A DNA stretch of 5,623 bases from JBNJEM01 sp051745935 (GCA_051745935.1 JBNJEM010000534.1:1-5623), one strand, 5' to 3'. Counted from the first letter of the stretch, positions 1 through 5,584 are shown. Translations and numbers: made by a program. The notes: generated by a model not told the origin, from the sequence alone.

Positions 1-237
1 CACGCGTTCACCTCGTGGGTGAATCAGGCTCGTGAGCTACGCGGCGTCCAATCCAGGCCAGACCCCCACGCGTTCACCTCGTGGGTGAATCAGGCTCGTG
101 AGCTACGCGGCGTCCAATCCAGGCCAGACCCCCACGAGTTCACCTCGTGGGTGAATCAGGCTCGTGAGCTACGCGGCGTCCAATCCAGGCCAGACCCCCA
201 CGAGTTCACCTCGTGGGTGAATCAGGCTCGTGAGCTA
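1..237. repeat. 66-bp tandem repeat array, 3.6 copies visible
   Basis: Units start at 1, 67, 133 and 199; the fourth matches for 39 bases and then diverges at 238. Copies 1 and 2 begin CACGCG and copies 3 and 4 begin CACGAG; otherwise the copies are identical by eye. The array is cut by the left window edge, so its true length is unknown. Each unit holds overlapping inverted repeats: CACGAG pairs with CTCGTG, TTCACC pairs with GGTGAA, and GCTC pairs with GAGC. One frame of six stays open through all copies, because 66 is divisible by 3, giving a 22-residue peptide repeat that ends at a stop at 253-255. I favour an intergenic repeat because of the nested palindromes, but the end of a repeat-bearing protein cannot be excluded. 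Confidence 0.95.
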
Positions 238-418
238 AGGCGGTGCGAGACGTAGTCCACACGGGCTTGTGGCGTATGGCGTTCATAACACGGCTCCCGG
301 GCCGCGCACTGTTCCTTGTGCATATGCCGTGTTGTTGAGGAACTTGAGCACGCTCTCCTGGGGGGAATGAGCGACATTGCCGCGTAGTGCCAGTCGCGAC
401 AGGCCGTAGCCGTGGAAA
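238..418. other. gene-free stretch after the repeat array
   Basis: No convincing gene, RNA or terminator is seen here. The plus strand carries several in-frame stops, including TAG at 407-409 just ahead of the next open frame. A short plus-strand stretch near 330-386 reads VVEELEHALLGGMSDIAA and then stops. It looks mildly protein-like and might be a gene remnant, but it is too short to support. Confidence 0.4.
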
Positions 419-754
419 ATGGTGTTTCGCCGCTATTCGCAGTCCCCGCCGGATCGGCCAGACCCACCCCCCGAGCTTTCCAGGCGTTTGGCCGAAATTG
501 CCAGTGATTACCTGCGGCCTCGGGTCTTCAACCGCGAGCGCTTTTCAACGGTCGCCATGTTGTCCATACAGGCCTTGCTGGCCACGCGAAGTGAGCGTGC
601 TCCGGCGATCATCGACCAAGTGAACGTGCTTCCGTTCGCGTGGTTCAGGCGCCAATTGTATCACCGCATGGATAGAACCTTTCAGCGGATTCCATCCGGT
701 TCTCCCGGACGCGATGCGTTGCGGGCGCAGATTGACATGATCGAGGTTAGCTGA
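419..754 (+). CDS. hypothetical protein, 111 aa, no recognised family
   Basis: I do not recognise this protein. It opens with ATG at 419, 12 bases after an in-frame TAG at 407-409, and ends with TGA at 752-754. No good Shine-Dalgarno sequence precedes the ATG, which weakens the start. The product is rich in arginine. A proline-rich N-terminus (about residues 9-18) is followed by likely helices at about 18-33 and 43-60 and an aromatic stretch near 71-81 (LPFAWFRRQLY). There is no signal peptide, membrane segment or catalytic motif. Codon choice looks coding, with balanced residues and no long low-complexity runs, but the overlapping frames are also partly open. The next frame begins 10 bases after its stop, with a ribosome-binding motif straddling the junction, which gives some support for a real two-gene unit. 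It could also be a decayed fragment of a larger gene or a chance frame. Confidence 0.45.
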   Translation: MVFRRYSQSPPDRPDPPPELSRRLAEIASDYLRPRVFNRERFSTVAMLSIQALLATRSERAPAIIDQVNVLPFAWFRRQLYHRMDRTFQRIPSGSPGRDALRAQIDMIEVS

Positions 755-756
755 GG
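753..756 (+). promoter_or_regulatory. ribosome binding site GAGG for the 765-1142 frame
   Basis: GAGG lies 8 bases ahead of the ATG at 765 and overlaps the TGA stop of the preceding frame (752-754). This geometry is typical of translational coupling and is the main argument that the two small frames are real and co-expressed. A four-base match can easily arise by chance. Confidence 0.4.
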
Positions 757-764
757 ATGGGGGT

Positions 765-1142
765 ATGCCAGCAGTTCGCTTGTCACGTGGAGGAACCTCG
801 ATTGCACGCTCTGATGTGGTGGGGTGTGATGCTGCCACGTCCGCTCATTTCATACGCCATATAGCGCTATCCACCTCGGAGACCGAGGGCTTGCGACCGG
901 GTGATTCAGTTCAAGTGAACCACATGGGACCACCTTTGGAACGGAACGGTCTTTTGGCCGTCCATGTCCACGGAACAGCAGAACTCGACGACGACGAACT
1001 TAGACAAATCGAACTATTCATCGACGAACACGATCACGGTTCAATGTGCACATCTCGTCTTCACGGCCTTCATTTTTTCCGCCTCCGAAACTCGCAGCGG
1101 TTGCATCGGGGAATGACACGTAGATTTTCCACAATTTATTAG
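765..1142 (+). CDS. hypothetical protein, 125 aa, no recognised family
   Basis: I do not recognise this protein. It starts at ATG 765 behind a well-spaced GAGG and ends with TAG at 1140-1142. No signal peptide or transmembrane segment is evident. The middle (about residues 43-70, around LRPGDSVQV and GLLAVHVHG) looks like short beta strands. A strongly acidic helix-like stretch follows at 73-90 (AELDDDELRQIELFIDEH), then a basic C-terminal tail with several arginines and histidines. The acidic-then-basic pattern and several histidines could suggest nucleic-acid or metal binding, but no motif proves it. It sits 10 bases after the 111-aa frame and converges with the DUF362 gene, whose end is 247 bases away. 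The N-terminal 40 residues look less protein-like, so the real start could be internal, or the frame could be spurious. Confidence 0.4.
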   Translation: MPAVRLSRGGTSIARSDVVGCDAATSAHFIRHIALSTSETEGLRPGDSVQVNHMGPPLERNGLLAVHVHGTAELDDDELRQIELFIDEHDHGSMCTSRLHGLHFFRLRNSQRLHRGMTRRFSTIY

Positions 1143-1389
1143 CAGAAAATAACATGTCTTTTCCTGCGGAAGACGGAACAAGAACCGACTGCAGCTGAAG
1201 AGCTCTGAAATTCTATCGCAAAGTATGGCCTATCGCGCAAAACCGCTTGGCGGCAGAGAGCTGAAAAACCTAGGCTGATGGTGGCGGTCCCGCCGCATAA
1301 ACGCGGAGGCTCCCGGATCCGAAGAATTATGGATTAGCACGAAGAGTGTGTCGAAGTTAATTGCAGCTGGAAAAACAGTGCGAGGTAAT
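1143..1389. other. convergent intergenic spacer
   Basis: This gap separates the plus-strand pair from the end of the minus-strand DUF362 gene, so a bidirectional terminator would be expected. The best candidate is an inverted repeat at 1281-1296 (GTGGCG/CGCCGC, allowing one G-T pair). Its nearest T-run on the minus strand, at 1264-1268, lies 12 bases beyond the stem, so it is not a canonical terminator. No gene is seen. Confidence 0.4.
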
Positions 1390-2481
1390 TCAGATCTCTT
1401 CCGCGCCAAACGTGTCGCTGATACTCTCCCAAGAAACCACCTCGGGCTTTTTGAAACAGCGCCGGACATCGTTCGGTTTTTCCCCTCTGACTTCCACATC
1501 GTTCACGTTGCCGGGACCGAGTCCGGTACGATGTGCCCAAACGAACGTCGGTACCTCTTGGGGTGAGATGCCCATCAGGTCCGCGGCGACCAGGTCCGTG
1601 GCAAGCGGGTTTGTGCCGGCAACGATGATGTTCATCGGTACAAGCGTGCCAGCAACCGGGCCCTCTCCTTCCATGGCAGTTGATCCGTCGATCACGGTCA
1701 GTCCCAGCTTGTTAGCTCGCACCATGTCGATGGTTTCGAAGGCAATCCCGGGAGATTCCGCCACGGCAGCCTTTTCGTGCAACCAGGAGCGTACGGAGTA
1801 ATACATGGTGCCAGGATAAAGACCAATTAGGTTCTTCATGCCAAGCGTAACGGTTGCCAAATTGTGGGTCTTCATCATCGGCACGGAACAAAGCAGGTCT
1901 ACGTCCGTCAGGGACTGGTGCAAGACAATTTTGTCGAATACCAATCCATTCGGCACCATCACCTCGGCCATTTTACCCGAGTGCAAGTTAATCAAGGGGG
2001 CTTTTATGGCCTCAGCCAGGTCCGCACAGCCCAATTTGTTGAACACATGACGCTGCATGTCGTTCAGGATTTTCGGATTCCGTGTTCGATAGGCCACTTC
2101 GTCTTTCACATTGAAATCTTGGGCCGCCGCAGATCCCTCGCCGATTAATACTTCCTTTCCGGATTGCTGCATTATGGTCGCTAGGGTTTTTACAACCTCC
2201 AGGTTGGTTGTGCACTTTGGGTCTTCGGTAACCAAGTTAGGCTTGAGCATGATTCTGCCTTTATTCTTGGCCACGGTTTCGATGCCTCCCAATAGGTCGA
2301 TCGCCTCCTCCACGGCGAGGTCCACTCTGTCATTCCGAATCCGTATCACGCTTACAACGTCCGGTTCGCTGTCTACCTCGCTTGTGGAGCAGCCGGCCAT
2401 CATGCTGCCAGCGGTCGTTCCCAAAGCAATTCCCGCACTTTTCTTCACGAAATCCCGACGCGTCAGCTTTTTGGCTTTCAT
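1390..2481 (-). CDS. DUF362 domain protein with Tat signal and lipobox
   Basis: Predicted product is 363 aa. I chose the ATG at 2481 because it places a twin-arginine signal at the N-terminus (TRRDFVKK, residues 7-14), followed by a hydrophobic stretch and a lipobox MAGC ending at Cys31. A GGAG ribosome site lies 8 bases upstream. The frame stays open to an ATG at 2667, but that 62-residue extension does not look like protein. The DUF362 domain covers about residues 42-310, with hallmark segments KPNLV (80-84), MKTHNLATVTLGMKNLIGL (203-221), DGSTAMEGEGP (265-275) and the NPLATDLVAADLMG region (291-304). Family members are often annotated as uncharacterised or Fe-S-linked. This one lacks the C-terminal ferredoxin-type cysteine clusters found in some relatives, its cysteines being scattered. 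The Tat signal implies export in a folded, possibly cofactor-bound state, then anchoring at the membrane. The biochemical function is unknown. It is the last minus-strand gene, 284 bases after the ceramidase-like gene. Confidence 0.93.
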   Translation of the reverse strand: MKAKKLTRRDFVKKSAGIALGTTAGSMMAGCSTSEVDSEPDVVSVIRIRNDRVDLAVEEAIDLLGGIETVAKNKGRIMLKPNLVTEDPKCTTNLEVVKTLATIMQQSGKEVLIGEGSAAAQDFNVKDEVAYRTRNPKILNDMQRHVFNKLGCADLAEAIKAPLINLHSGKMAEVMVPNGLVFDKIVLHQSLTDVDLLCSVPMMKTHNLATVTLGMKNLIGLYPGTMYYSVRSWLHEKAAVAESPGIAFETIDMVRANKLGLTVIDGSTAMEGEGPVAGTLVPMNIIVAGTNPLATDLVAADLMGISPQEVPTFVWAHRTGLGPGNVNDVEVRGEKPNDVRRCFKKPEVVSWESISDTFGAEEI

Positions 2482-2489
2482 AACGATAA

Positions 2490-2493
2490 CTCC
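2490..2493 (-). promoter_or_regulatory. ribosome binding site GGAG that decides the DUF362 start
   Basis: On the minus strand GGAG sits 8 bases before the ATG at 2481. Together with the Tat motif immediately inside that start, it argues against the longer open frame beginning at 2667. Confidence 0.7.
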
Positions 2494-2526
2494 ATGAGCC
2501 GAACAGGAATTTGAGCGACGATGGTA

Positions 2527-2555
2527 ATTCTCACACAAAAAGTAACCGCATGCAA
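2527..2555 (-). promoter_or_regulatory. possible sigma70-like promoter for the DUF362 gene
   Basis: The minus strand reads TTGCAT (2555-2550), a 17-base spacer and GAGAAT (2532-2527). A TG one base before the -10 makes it extended-10-like. It lies about 45 bases ahead of the start codon. The hexamers match the consensus only partly, so this is a weak prediction. The 284-base gap from the upstream gene makes an independent promoter reasonable. Confidence 0.22.
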
Positions 2556-2765
2556 TTCGTTCATGCATCGCCCATTCCGGCATCAAACCAAGATCGCGAA
2601 CGGTGTGCATTTGTTCATAATGCGCCCCGCGCATCCAAATGTCCCTGTCCCCTTTTCCCCCGTCCACGGACGATCCTTACGGTCTTCAGCGATCGGGCGA
2701 AGCAAGGGGTGTCCAACCGGTACGGCGGCCGGTGCCTCGGCAGCGAGTTCCGTTTCCGGGCGGCA

Positions 2766-4256
2766 CTATTGGCGTTCCGGCCATAAGGCCCGGACCGACT
2801 CCACCGTGCGATCCACGAGCCGTTGTCCGCCCTTGGGACCGACCCGGCTGCTTTGAATCACCGCGCTGTATCCGCCCCCGCGCACGGCCCGCCGCGTGGG
2901 CAAGTAACCCGCCGATCCGGTCAACTGGATGACAAACGTCTGGACGGCCGGACTTCGGGATTTCATCTGAATGCCGTAGTCCGTGAACAGTTCGAATTCG
3001 TTGGTGGCGATCGCTACGTCGCCCAGACGTAGCGCGTGCAGTTCCATCTCGTGAATCTCTGGCTTGCCGGCTTGCTGGCGCTCGTACCGTTCCACGACCG
3101 CCTGGTTCCAGCGGTAGTTCCACTTTTGAGCCGGGTCGTCGGCGTATTTGGCCGCCTGCTTTCGGCATTCGGCCACCTCGGCCTCGGTTACCTCGCGATA
3201 GGGCAAGTCGATCTCTTGGACCTGGTGGCGCAGCACCGCCTCGGATCGCGTGTCTTTCCGCGCAACCTCATGGACGTCCTCCCAGGCCCGTACGATACGG
3301 CGGGCGATCTCTTCCAGGCGAGTCAGGCCGCGCCGCTCGCACATCAGAGCTTCGGCCGCCTTGTCGAACATGAGGTGCGGCGACTGATCACCCGCGGCAC
3401 CGATCCAGCCCAGAACCGCCAGGTGTTCACCGTACTTGGCACGCAGCGACTCGCGGACCGGATGCCAGTAATCGGCGTTGATGGCCGACCGGCCCTCCAC
3501 CTCCTGGGCTGGGCAGGCGACGTTGATCGCGGTCGCAATCAGCCGATCCTGTTCGTCCCAGAAAAACAGCACGTCGACGCTGTGGTCCTCGTAGCCTTCG
3601 ATGCCGCGAAAATCAGGCGTATTGGTACTGCCGTACATCTTGGCCGTGCCGTCCTCGTACACGGCGCGGCGGTTGCGGCCCACCACCGCATGATCCTGCC
3701 CCCAGGCGACTTTCCCGGGGGCGCGCTTCCGCCAGACCTCGGCCACCGCCTCCGCCACGCGGCCGGTCATCCATTCCGCGTACTCGCCCGGCTGCATGAC
3801 CCCTGTTTCGGGCAGCGTGTAGCGGCCTTCCAGCATCACCGGCGCGGTGTGCGTATGCGTGGCGCTGAGGAACAGTTTCTGGAGATCGAAGTCCGGCATA
3901 CGCGTTTTTACCTTCTCGCGGACCTTGTCCAGAATGCCGGAGCGAATGGCTACCACGTCGCACGACACCATCACCGCCTGCTCAAGCGAGTTCTCCCCGT
4001 CGCGCGACTCCAGTGCCAGCACCGTGGCGGTAATCGGCGTTTCCGCCTCTTTTGAGATGCGCACGCGCCGTTGACCGGAAAGCGCCACGGGCCGCTCGGG
4101 CGTGATGTCGACCGTCGCCGCGCCAACCCACAGTTCAGCAGCGCGCGCAGCCGACGGGGCCGTGCCCCCGAGCGCCAGGACGGTCACCACCGCCAATCCG
4201 ACAATTGGTCCCGACCATCGAACAAATCGTTTGTCCTTCAATCTTGTGTAACTCAT
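2766..4256 (-). CDS. secreted neutral/alkaline ceramidase-like hydrolase
   Basis: Predicted product is 496 aa. The ATG at 4256 is chosen because a strong AGGAGG lies 6 bases upstream and a clear signal peptide follows: a basic region to Arg13, a hydrophobic core at about 16-31, and likely cleavage near AARAA/E at 40-41. It resembles the N-terminal catalytic domain of neutral/alkaline non-lysosomal ceramidases. The mature part starts with VGAATVDITPE (44-54), and the zinc motif SATHTHTAP is at 131-139 (His134, His136). Further segments are INVACPAQE (244-252), NADYWH (260-265), GWIGAAGDQSPH (283-294), NEFELFTDYG (419-428) and GSAGYLPTRR (447-456). By analogy with the Pseudomonas enzyme, His134, a glutamate at 420 or 422 and Tyr451 are metal-ligand candidates. 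The second ligand, normally histidine, appears to be Cys248. At about 500 aa it lacks the C-terminal domain of true ceramidases. Amide hydrolysis is inferred; the substrate is unknown. The gene is visibly GC-richer than its neighbours. Confidence 0.88.
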   Translation of the reverse strand: MSYTRLKDKRFVRWSGPIVGLAVVTVLALGGTAPSAARAAELWVGAATVDITPERPVALSGQRRVRISKEAETPITATVLALESRDGENSLEQAVMVSCDVVAIRSGILDKVREKVKTRMPDFDLQKLFLSATHTHTAPVMLEGRYTLPETGVMQPGEYAEWMTGRVAEAVAEVWRKRAPGKVAWGQDHAVVGRNRRAVYEDGTAKMYGSTNTPDFRGIEGYEDHSVDVLFFWDEQDRLIATAINVACPAQEVEGRSAINADYWHPVRESLRAKYGEHLAVLGWIGAAGDQSPHLMFDKAAEALMCERRGLTRLEEIARRIVRAWEDVHEVARKDTRSEAVLRHQVQEIDLPYREVTEAEVAECRKQAAKYADDPAQKWNYRWNQAVVERYERQQAGKPEIHEMELHALRLGDVAIATNEFELFTDYGIQMKSRSPAVQTFVIQLTGSAGYLPTRRAVRGGGYSAVIQSSRVGPKGGQRLVDRTVESVRALWPERQ

Positions 4257-4262
4257 CGCTGA

Positions 4263-4270
4263 CCTCCTCC
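4263..4270 (-). promoter_or_regulatory. strong ribosome binding site for the ceramidase-like gene
   Basis: The minus strand reads GGAGGAGG ending 6 bases before the ATG at 4256. It favours this start over the in-frame ATG at 4328, which would add 24 polar residues ahead of the signal peptide. Confidence 0.8.
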
Positions 4271-4327
4271 TCGGTGGATTCTTGAAACAACTCTGACGAT
4301 TGTCGCTCGTACCGTTGACCGATTCCA

Positions 4328-5164
4328 TTATTGACCATCCGAAGGTTGGAGCCGCGACACCTCCGGAGTGTCTTTGTCAACACGCTTCAATTCAGCGACC
4401 ACTAAGTAGTGATCCGAGCCATCGCGGCGAATAACCTCCGAATTGGACGTGTGAAAGTGTGGCGAGTGGAAAATATAGTCGATGCGCAAAGCCAGCGGCA
4501 ACGGTCTTGTTGGCCAGCGCCACGTGGGGTGTGCGTCGGCATTCTCATTTGCCGAGGCGAAGGCATCCACGAATCCTAATTCCGCTAGGCGTTTTGGGGC
4601 GCGGAACGTGGATAGACTATTAAGGTCGCCCGCGATGATCGTAGGCTGACCCTCCTTGATTGTGCGAATGATCGCCTCGATTTCCGTCGAGTGCTCCTCT
4701 TCTGTTCTCGCGAGAGCGTCCATGGCTTCGGGAAAACCGCCACGGCGTTTCATGTAGAATGGCGTCAGGTGTACGTTTATGATGCGGACCTTGTCTTCGC
4801 CGAGATCGAATGTTGCGGCGCAGAACCCAAAAAGCCCGGCACTGGGGCGGTGAAACTTCCAGTTACGGAGTCGCGTTCCGCATGCTATTGTAAACCGCTC
4901 GGCTCCATATTTCCCCTTGTAACCGGCGGAGCGGAACTCCGGATAGCGATCGGCAAGCTTTCGTTTCAGAAACCGCTCAGACTGGCGAGTCGTCTCCTGA
5001 AGACAAAGGACGTCAGCATTTGCCGCGATGATCGCGTCGATGACCTGATCACCACGGCGATTACCCCAATTCAAATTGTAGGTGGCCACGCGAATAGTCT
5101 GACCGCTCGCATCCGCCGCCAGTATGTACGCGATGAACAGTAATGTTCGTTTCATCCATTTCAT
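4328..5164 (-). CDS. secreted endonuclease/exonuclease/phosphatase (EEP) family protein
   Basis: Predicted product is 278 aa from the ATG at 5164. The start is uncertain: the frame is open to 5239, with further ATGs at 5230, 5203, 5197, 5176 and 5155, and none has a good ribosome site. I prefer 5164 or 5155 because they place a basic MKWMKR or MKR directly before a hydrophobic core (TLLFIAYILAA), forming a signal peptide cleaved near residue 20. The EEP fold motifs follow in order: VATYNLNWGN (26-35, Asn30), LCLQET (53-58, Glu57), NVHLTP (130-135, His132), AGDLNS (178-183, Asp180 and Asn182), RIDYIF (227-232, Asp229) and SDHYLV (250-255, Asp251 and His252). All expected metal-binding and catalytic positions are present, so an active Mg-dependent phosphodiesterase is likely. 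The superfamily includes DNases, inositol phosphatases and sphingomyelinases, and these motifs alone do not separate them. It is probably the first gene of the minus-strand unit. Confidence 0.9.
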   Translation of the reverse strand: MKWMKRTLLFIAYILAADASGQTIRVATYNLNWGNRRGDQVIDAIIAANADVLCLQETTRQSERFLKRKLADRYPEFRSAGYKGKYGAERFTIACGTRLRNWKFHRPSAGLFGFCAATFDLGEDKVRIINVHLTPFYMKRRGGFPEAMDALARTEEEHSTEIEAIIRTIKEGQPTIIAGDLNSLSTFRAPKRLAELGFVDAFASANENADAHPTWRWPTRPLPLALRIDYIFHSPHFHTSNSEVIRRDGSDHYLVVAELKRVDKDTPEVSRLQPSDGQ

Positions 5165-5286
5165 GTAATCGGTCATCAGGATCGACAAGAAGTGCATCCC
5201 CATGAACGCCGGGGACTCAATCGGAATCATACGCTCCATGGTAGGTATTTGAGCGGTCGGGGTCCAGAGTAGACCCTAACGTTGCA
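5165..5286. other. leader of the EEP gene with a small hairpin
   Basis: No separate gene is seen. An inverted repeat GGGTC/GACCC (5260-5264 and 5272-5276, 7-base loop) lies about 100 bases ahead of the chosen start. If the true start is 5239, it would sit about 20-40 bases upstream of the coding region. No T-run follows on either strand, so it is not a terminator. An operator or leader hairpin is possible but unproven. Confidence 0.3.
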
Positions 5287-5360
5287 AACAGTATGTGTAG
5301 GACGGGTCTCCAGGCCCGTCTTTAACAGTATGTGTAGGACGGGTCTCCAGGCCCGTCTTT
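5287..5360 (+). repeat. two tandem 37-bp copies of a hairpin repeat
   Basis: Copies at 5287-5323 and 5324-5360 are identical. Each contains GACGGGTC, a TCCA loop and GGCCCGTC, forming an 8-pair stem with one G-T wobble, followed by a short T-run. In this orientation the plus-strand RNA hairpin is best paired. An inverted third copy lies at 5451-5478. The pattern resembles dispersed intergenic hairpins with terminator-like features. The genome-wide copy number cannot be judged from this window. Confidence 0.93.
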
Positions 5361-5452
5361 TCAAGCACGAAATCGTACTTGATCTGGTGTCCGCGGATCT
5401 CACGAAATGTGAGATCTTCAAACAACCGCAAAAAGACACTTATGCGCTGTAA
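5360..5452 (+). pseudogene. possible gene remnant, about 30 codons ending in TAA
   Basis: Between the repeats the plus strand reads a short protein-like peptide: FKHEIVLDLVSADL, then TKCEIFKQPQKDTYAL, then TAA at 5450-5452. There is no start codon, and the frame runs into the tandem repeat on the left. The stop overlaps the first bases of the inverted repeat copy. It may be the tail of a gene disrupted by the repeats. Thirty open codons can also arise by chance, so support is weak. Confidence 0.18.
5396..5416. repeat. perfect 8-bp inverted repeat, 5-base loop
   Basis: GATCTCAC and GTGAGATC flank a GAAAT loop. It lies between the direct and inverted copies of the hairpin repeat, so it would sit in the apical loop if those copies pair. 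It is a possible operator or RNA hairpin. There is no adjacent T-run. Confidence 0.7.
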
Positions 5453-5478
5453 AAGACGGGCCTGGAGACCCGTCCTAC
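5451..5478 (-). repeat. inverted third copy of the hairpin repeat
   Basis: The 28 bases here are the exact reverse complement of 5334-5361, with an 89-base spacer between them. Read on the minus strand, the best-paired hairpin and T-run face toward the EEP gene. This copy could therefore stop transcription entering the minus-strand unit from the right, or pair with 5334-5361 to form a long hairpin. Confidence 0.93.
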
Positions 5479-5540
5479 GCCGTCTTTATGCAACAATAGG
5501 GTAGACGCTATGGCGATCAAAACACAGGTGCCATGATAGG

Positions 5541-5570
5541 CCCACGGATGGCAGGACGGACCCACGGATG
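5541..5570. repeat. short direct repeat CCCACGGATG, two copies
   Basis: CCCACGGATG occurs at 5541-5550 and 5561-5570, 20 bases apart start to start. The copies are too short and too few to name. They may be a paired protein-binding site or chance. Confidence 0.6.
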
Positions 5571-5584
5571 AAGAAACGGAAGAC

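Larger units (their letters stand above)
2482..2765. other. intergenic leader between ceramidase-like and DUF362 genes
   Basis: This 284-base gap holds the DUF362 ribosome site and a weak promoter candidate. A small inverted repeat, ACCGG/CCGGT, lies near 2717-2736 without a T-run, so no terminator is supported. Open frames crossing the gap are extensions or shadows of the neighbouring genes. Confidence 0.4.

Noticed and set aside
1..237. CRISPR array
   Set aside because: The 66-bp units are tandem and nearly identical end to end, with no variable spacers and no cas genes in the window.
222..467. Minus-strand open frame of 81 codons next to the repeat array
   Set aside because: It has no ribosome site and an unlikely composition, and it overlaps the start of a more plausible plus-strand frame.
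1264..1296. Minus-strand terminator for the DUF362 gene
   Set aside because: The GTGGCG/CGCCGC inverted repeat is 12 bases away from the five-T run, so it does not form a standard intrinsic terminator.
2482..2667. N-terminal extension of the DUF362 gene to an ATG at 2667
   Set aside because: It would bury the Tat signal 62 residues inside the protein, and the ATG at 2481 has its own GGAG at ideal spacing.
2686..3168. Minus-strand open frame of 160 codons
   Set aside because: It overlaps the ceramidase-like gene in another frame and reads as low-complexity Arg/Gly-rich sequence, typical of a shadow frame.
3036..4055. Long plus-strand open frame of 339 codons
   Set aside because: It is antisense to the well-supported ceramidase-like gene. 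Its length follows from the high GC of that gene, and its product has no recognisable motifs.
4691..5143. Plus-strand open frame of 150 codons
   Set aside because: It lies wholly antisense to the EEP gene, whose catalytic motifs are intact.
5227..5439. Minus-strand open frame of 70 codons at the right end
   Set aside because: It runs through both copies of the hairpin repeat and has no motif or ribosome site.
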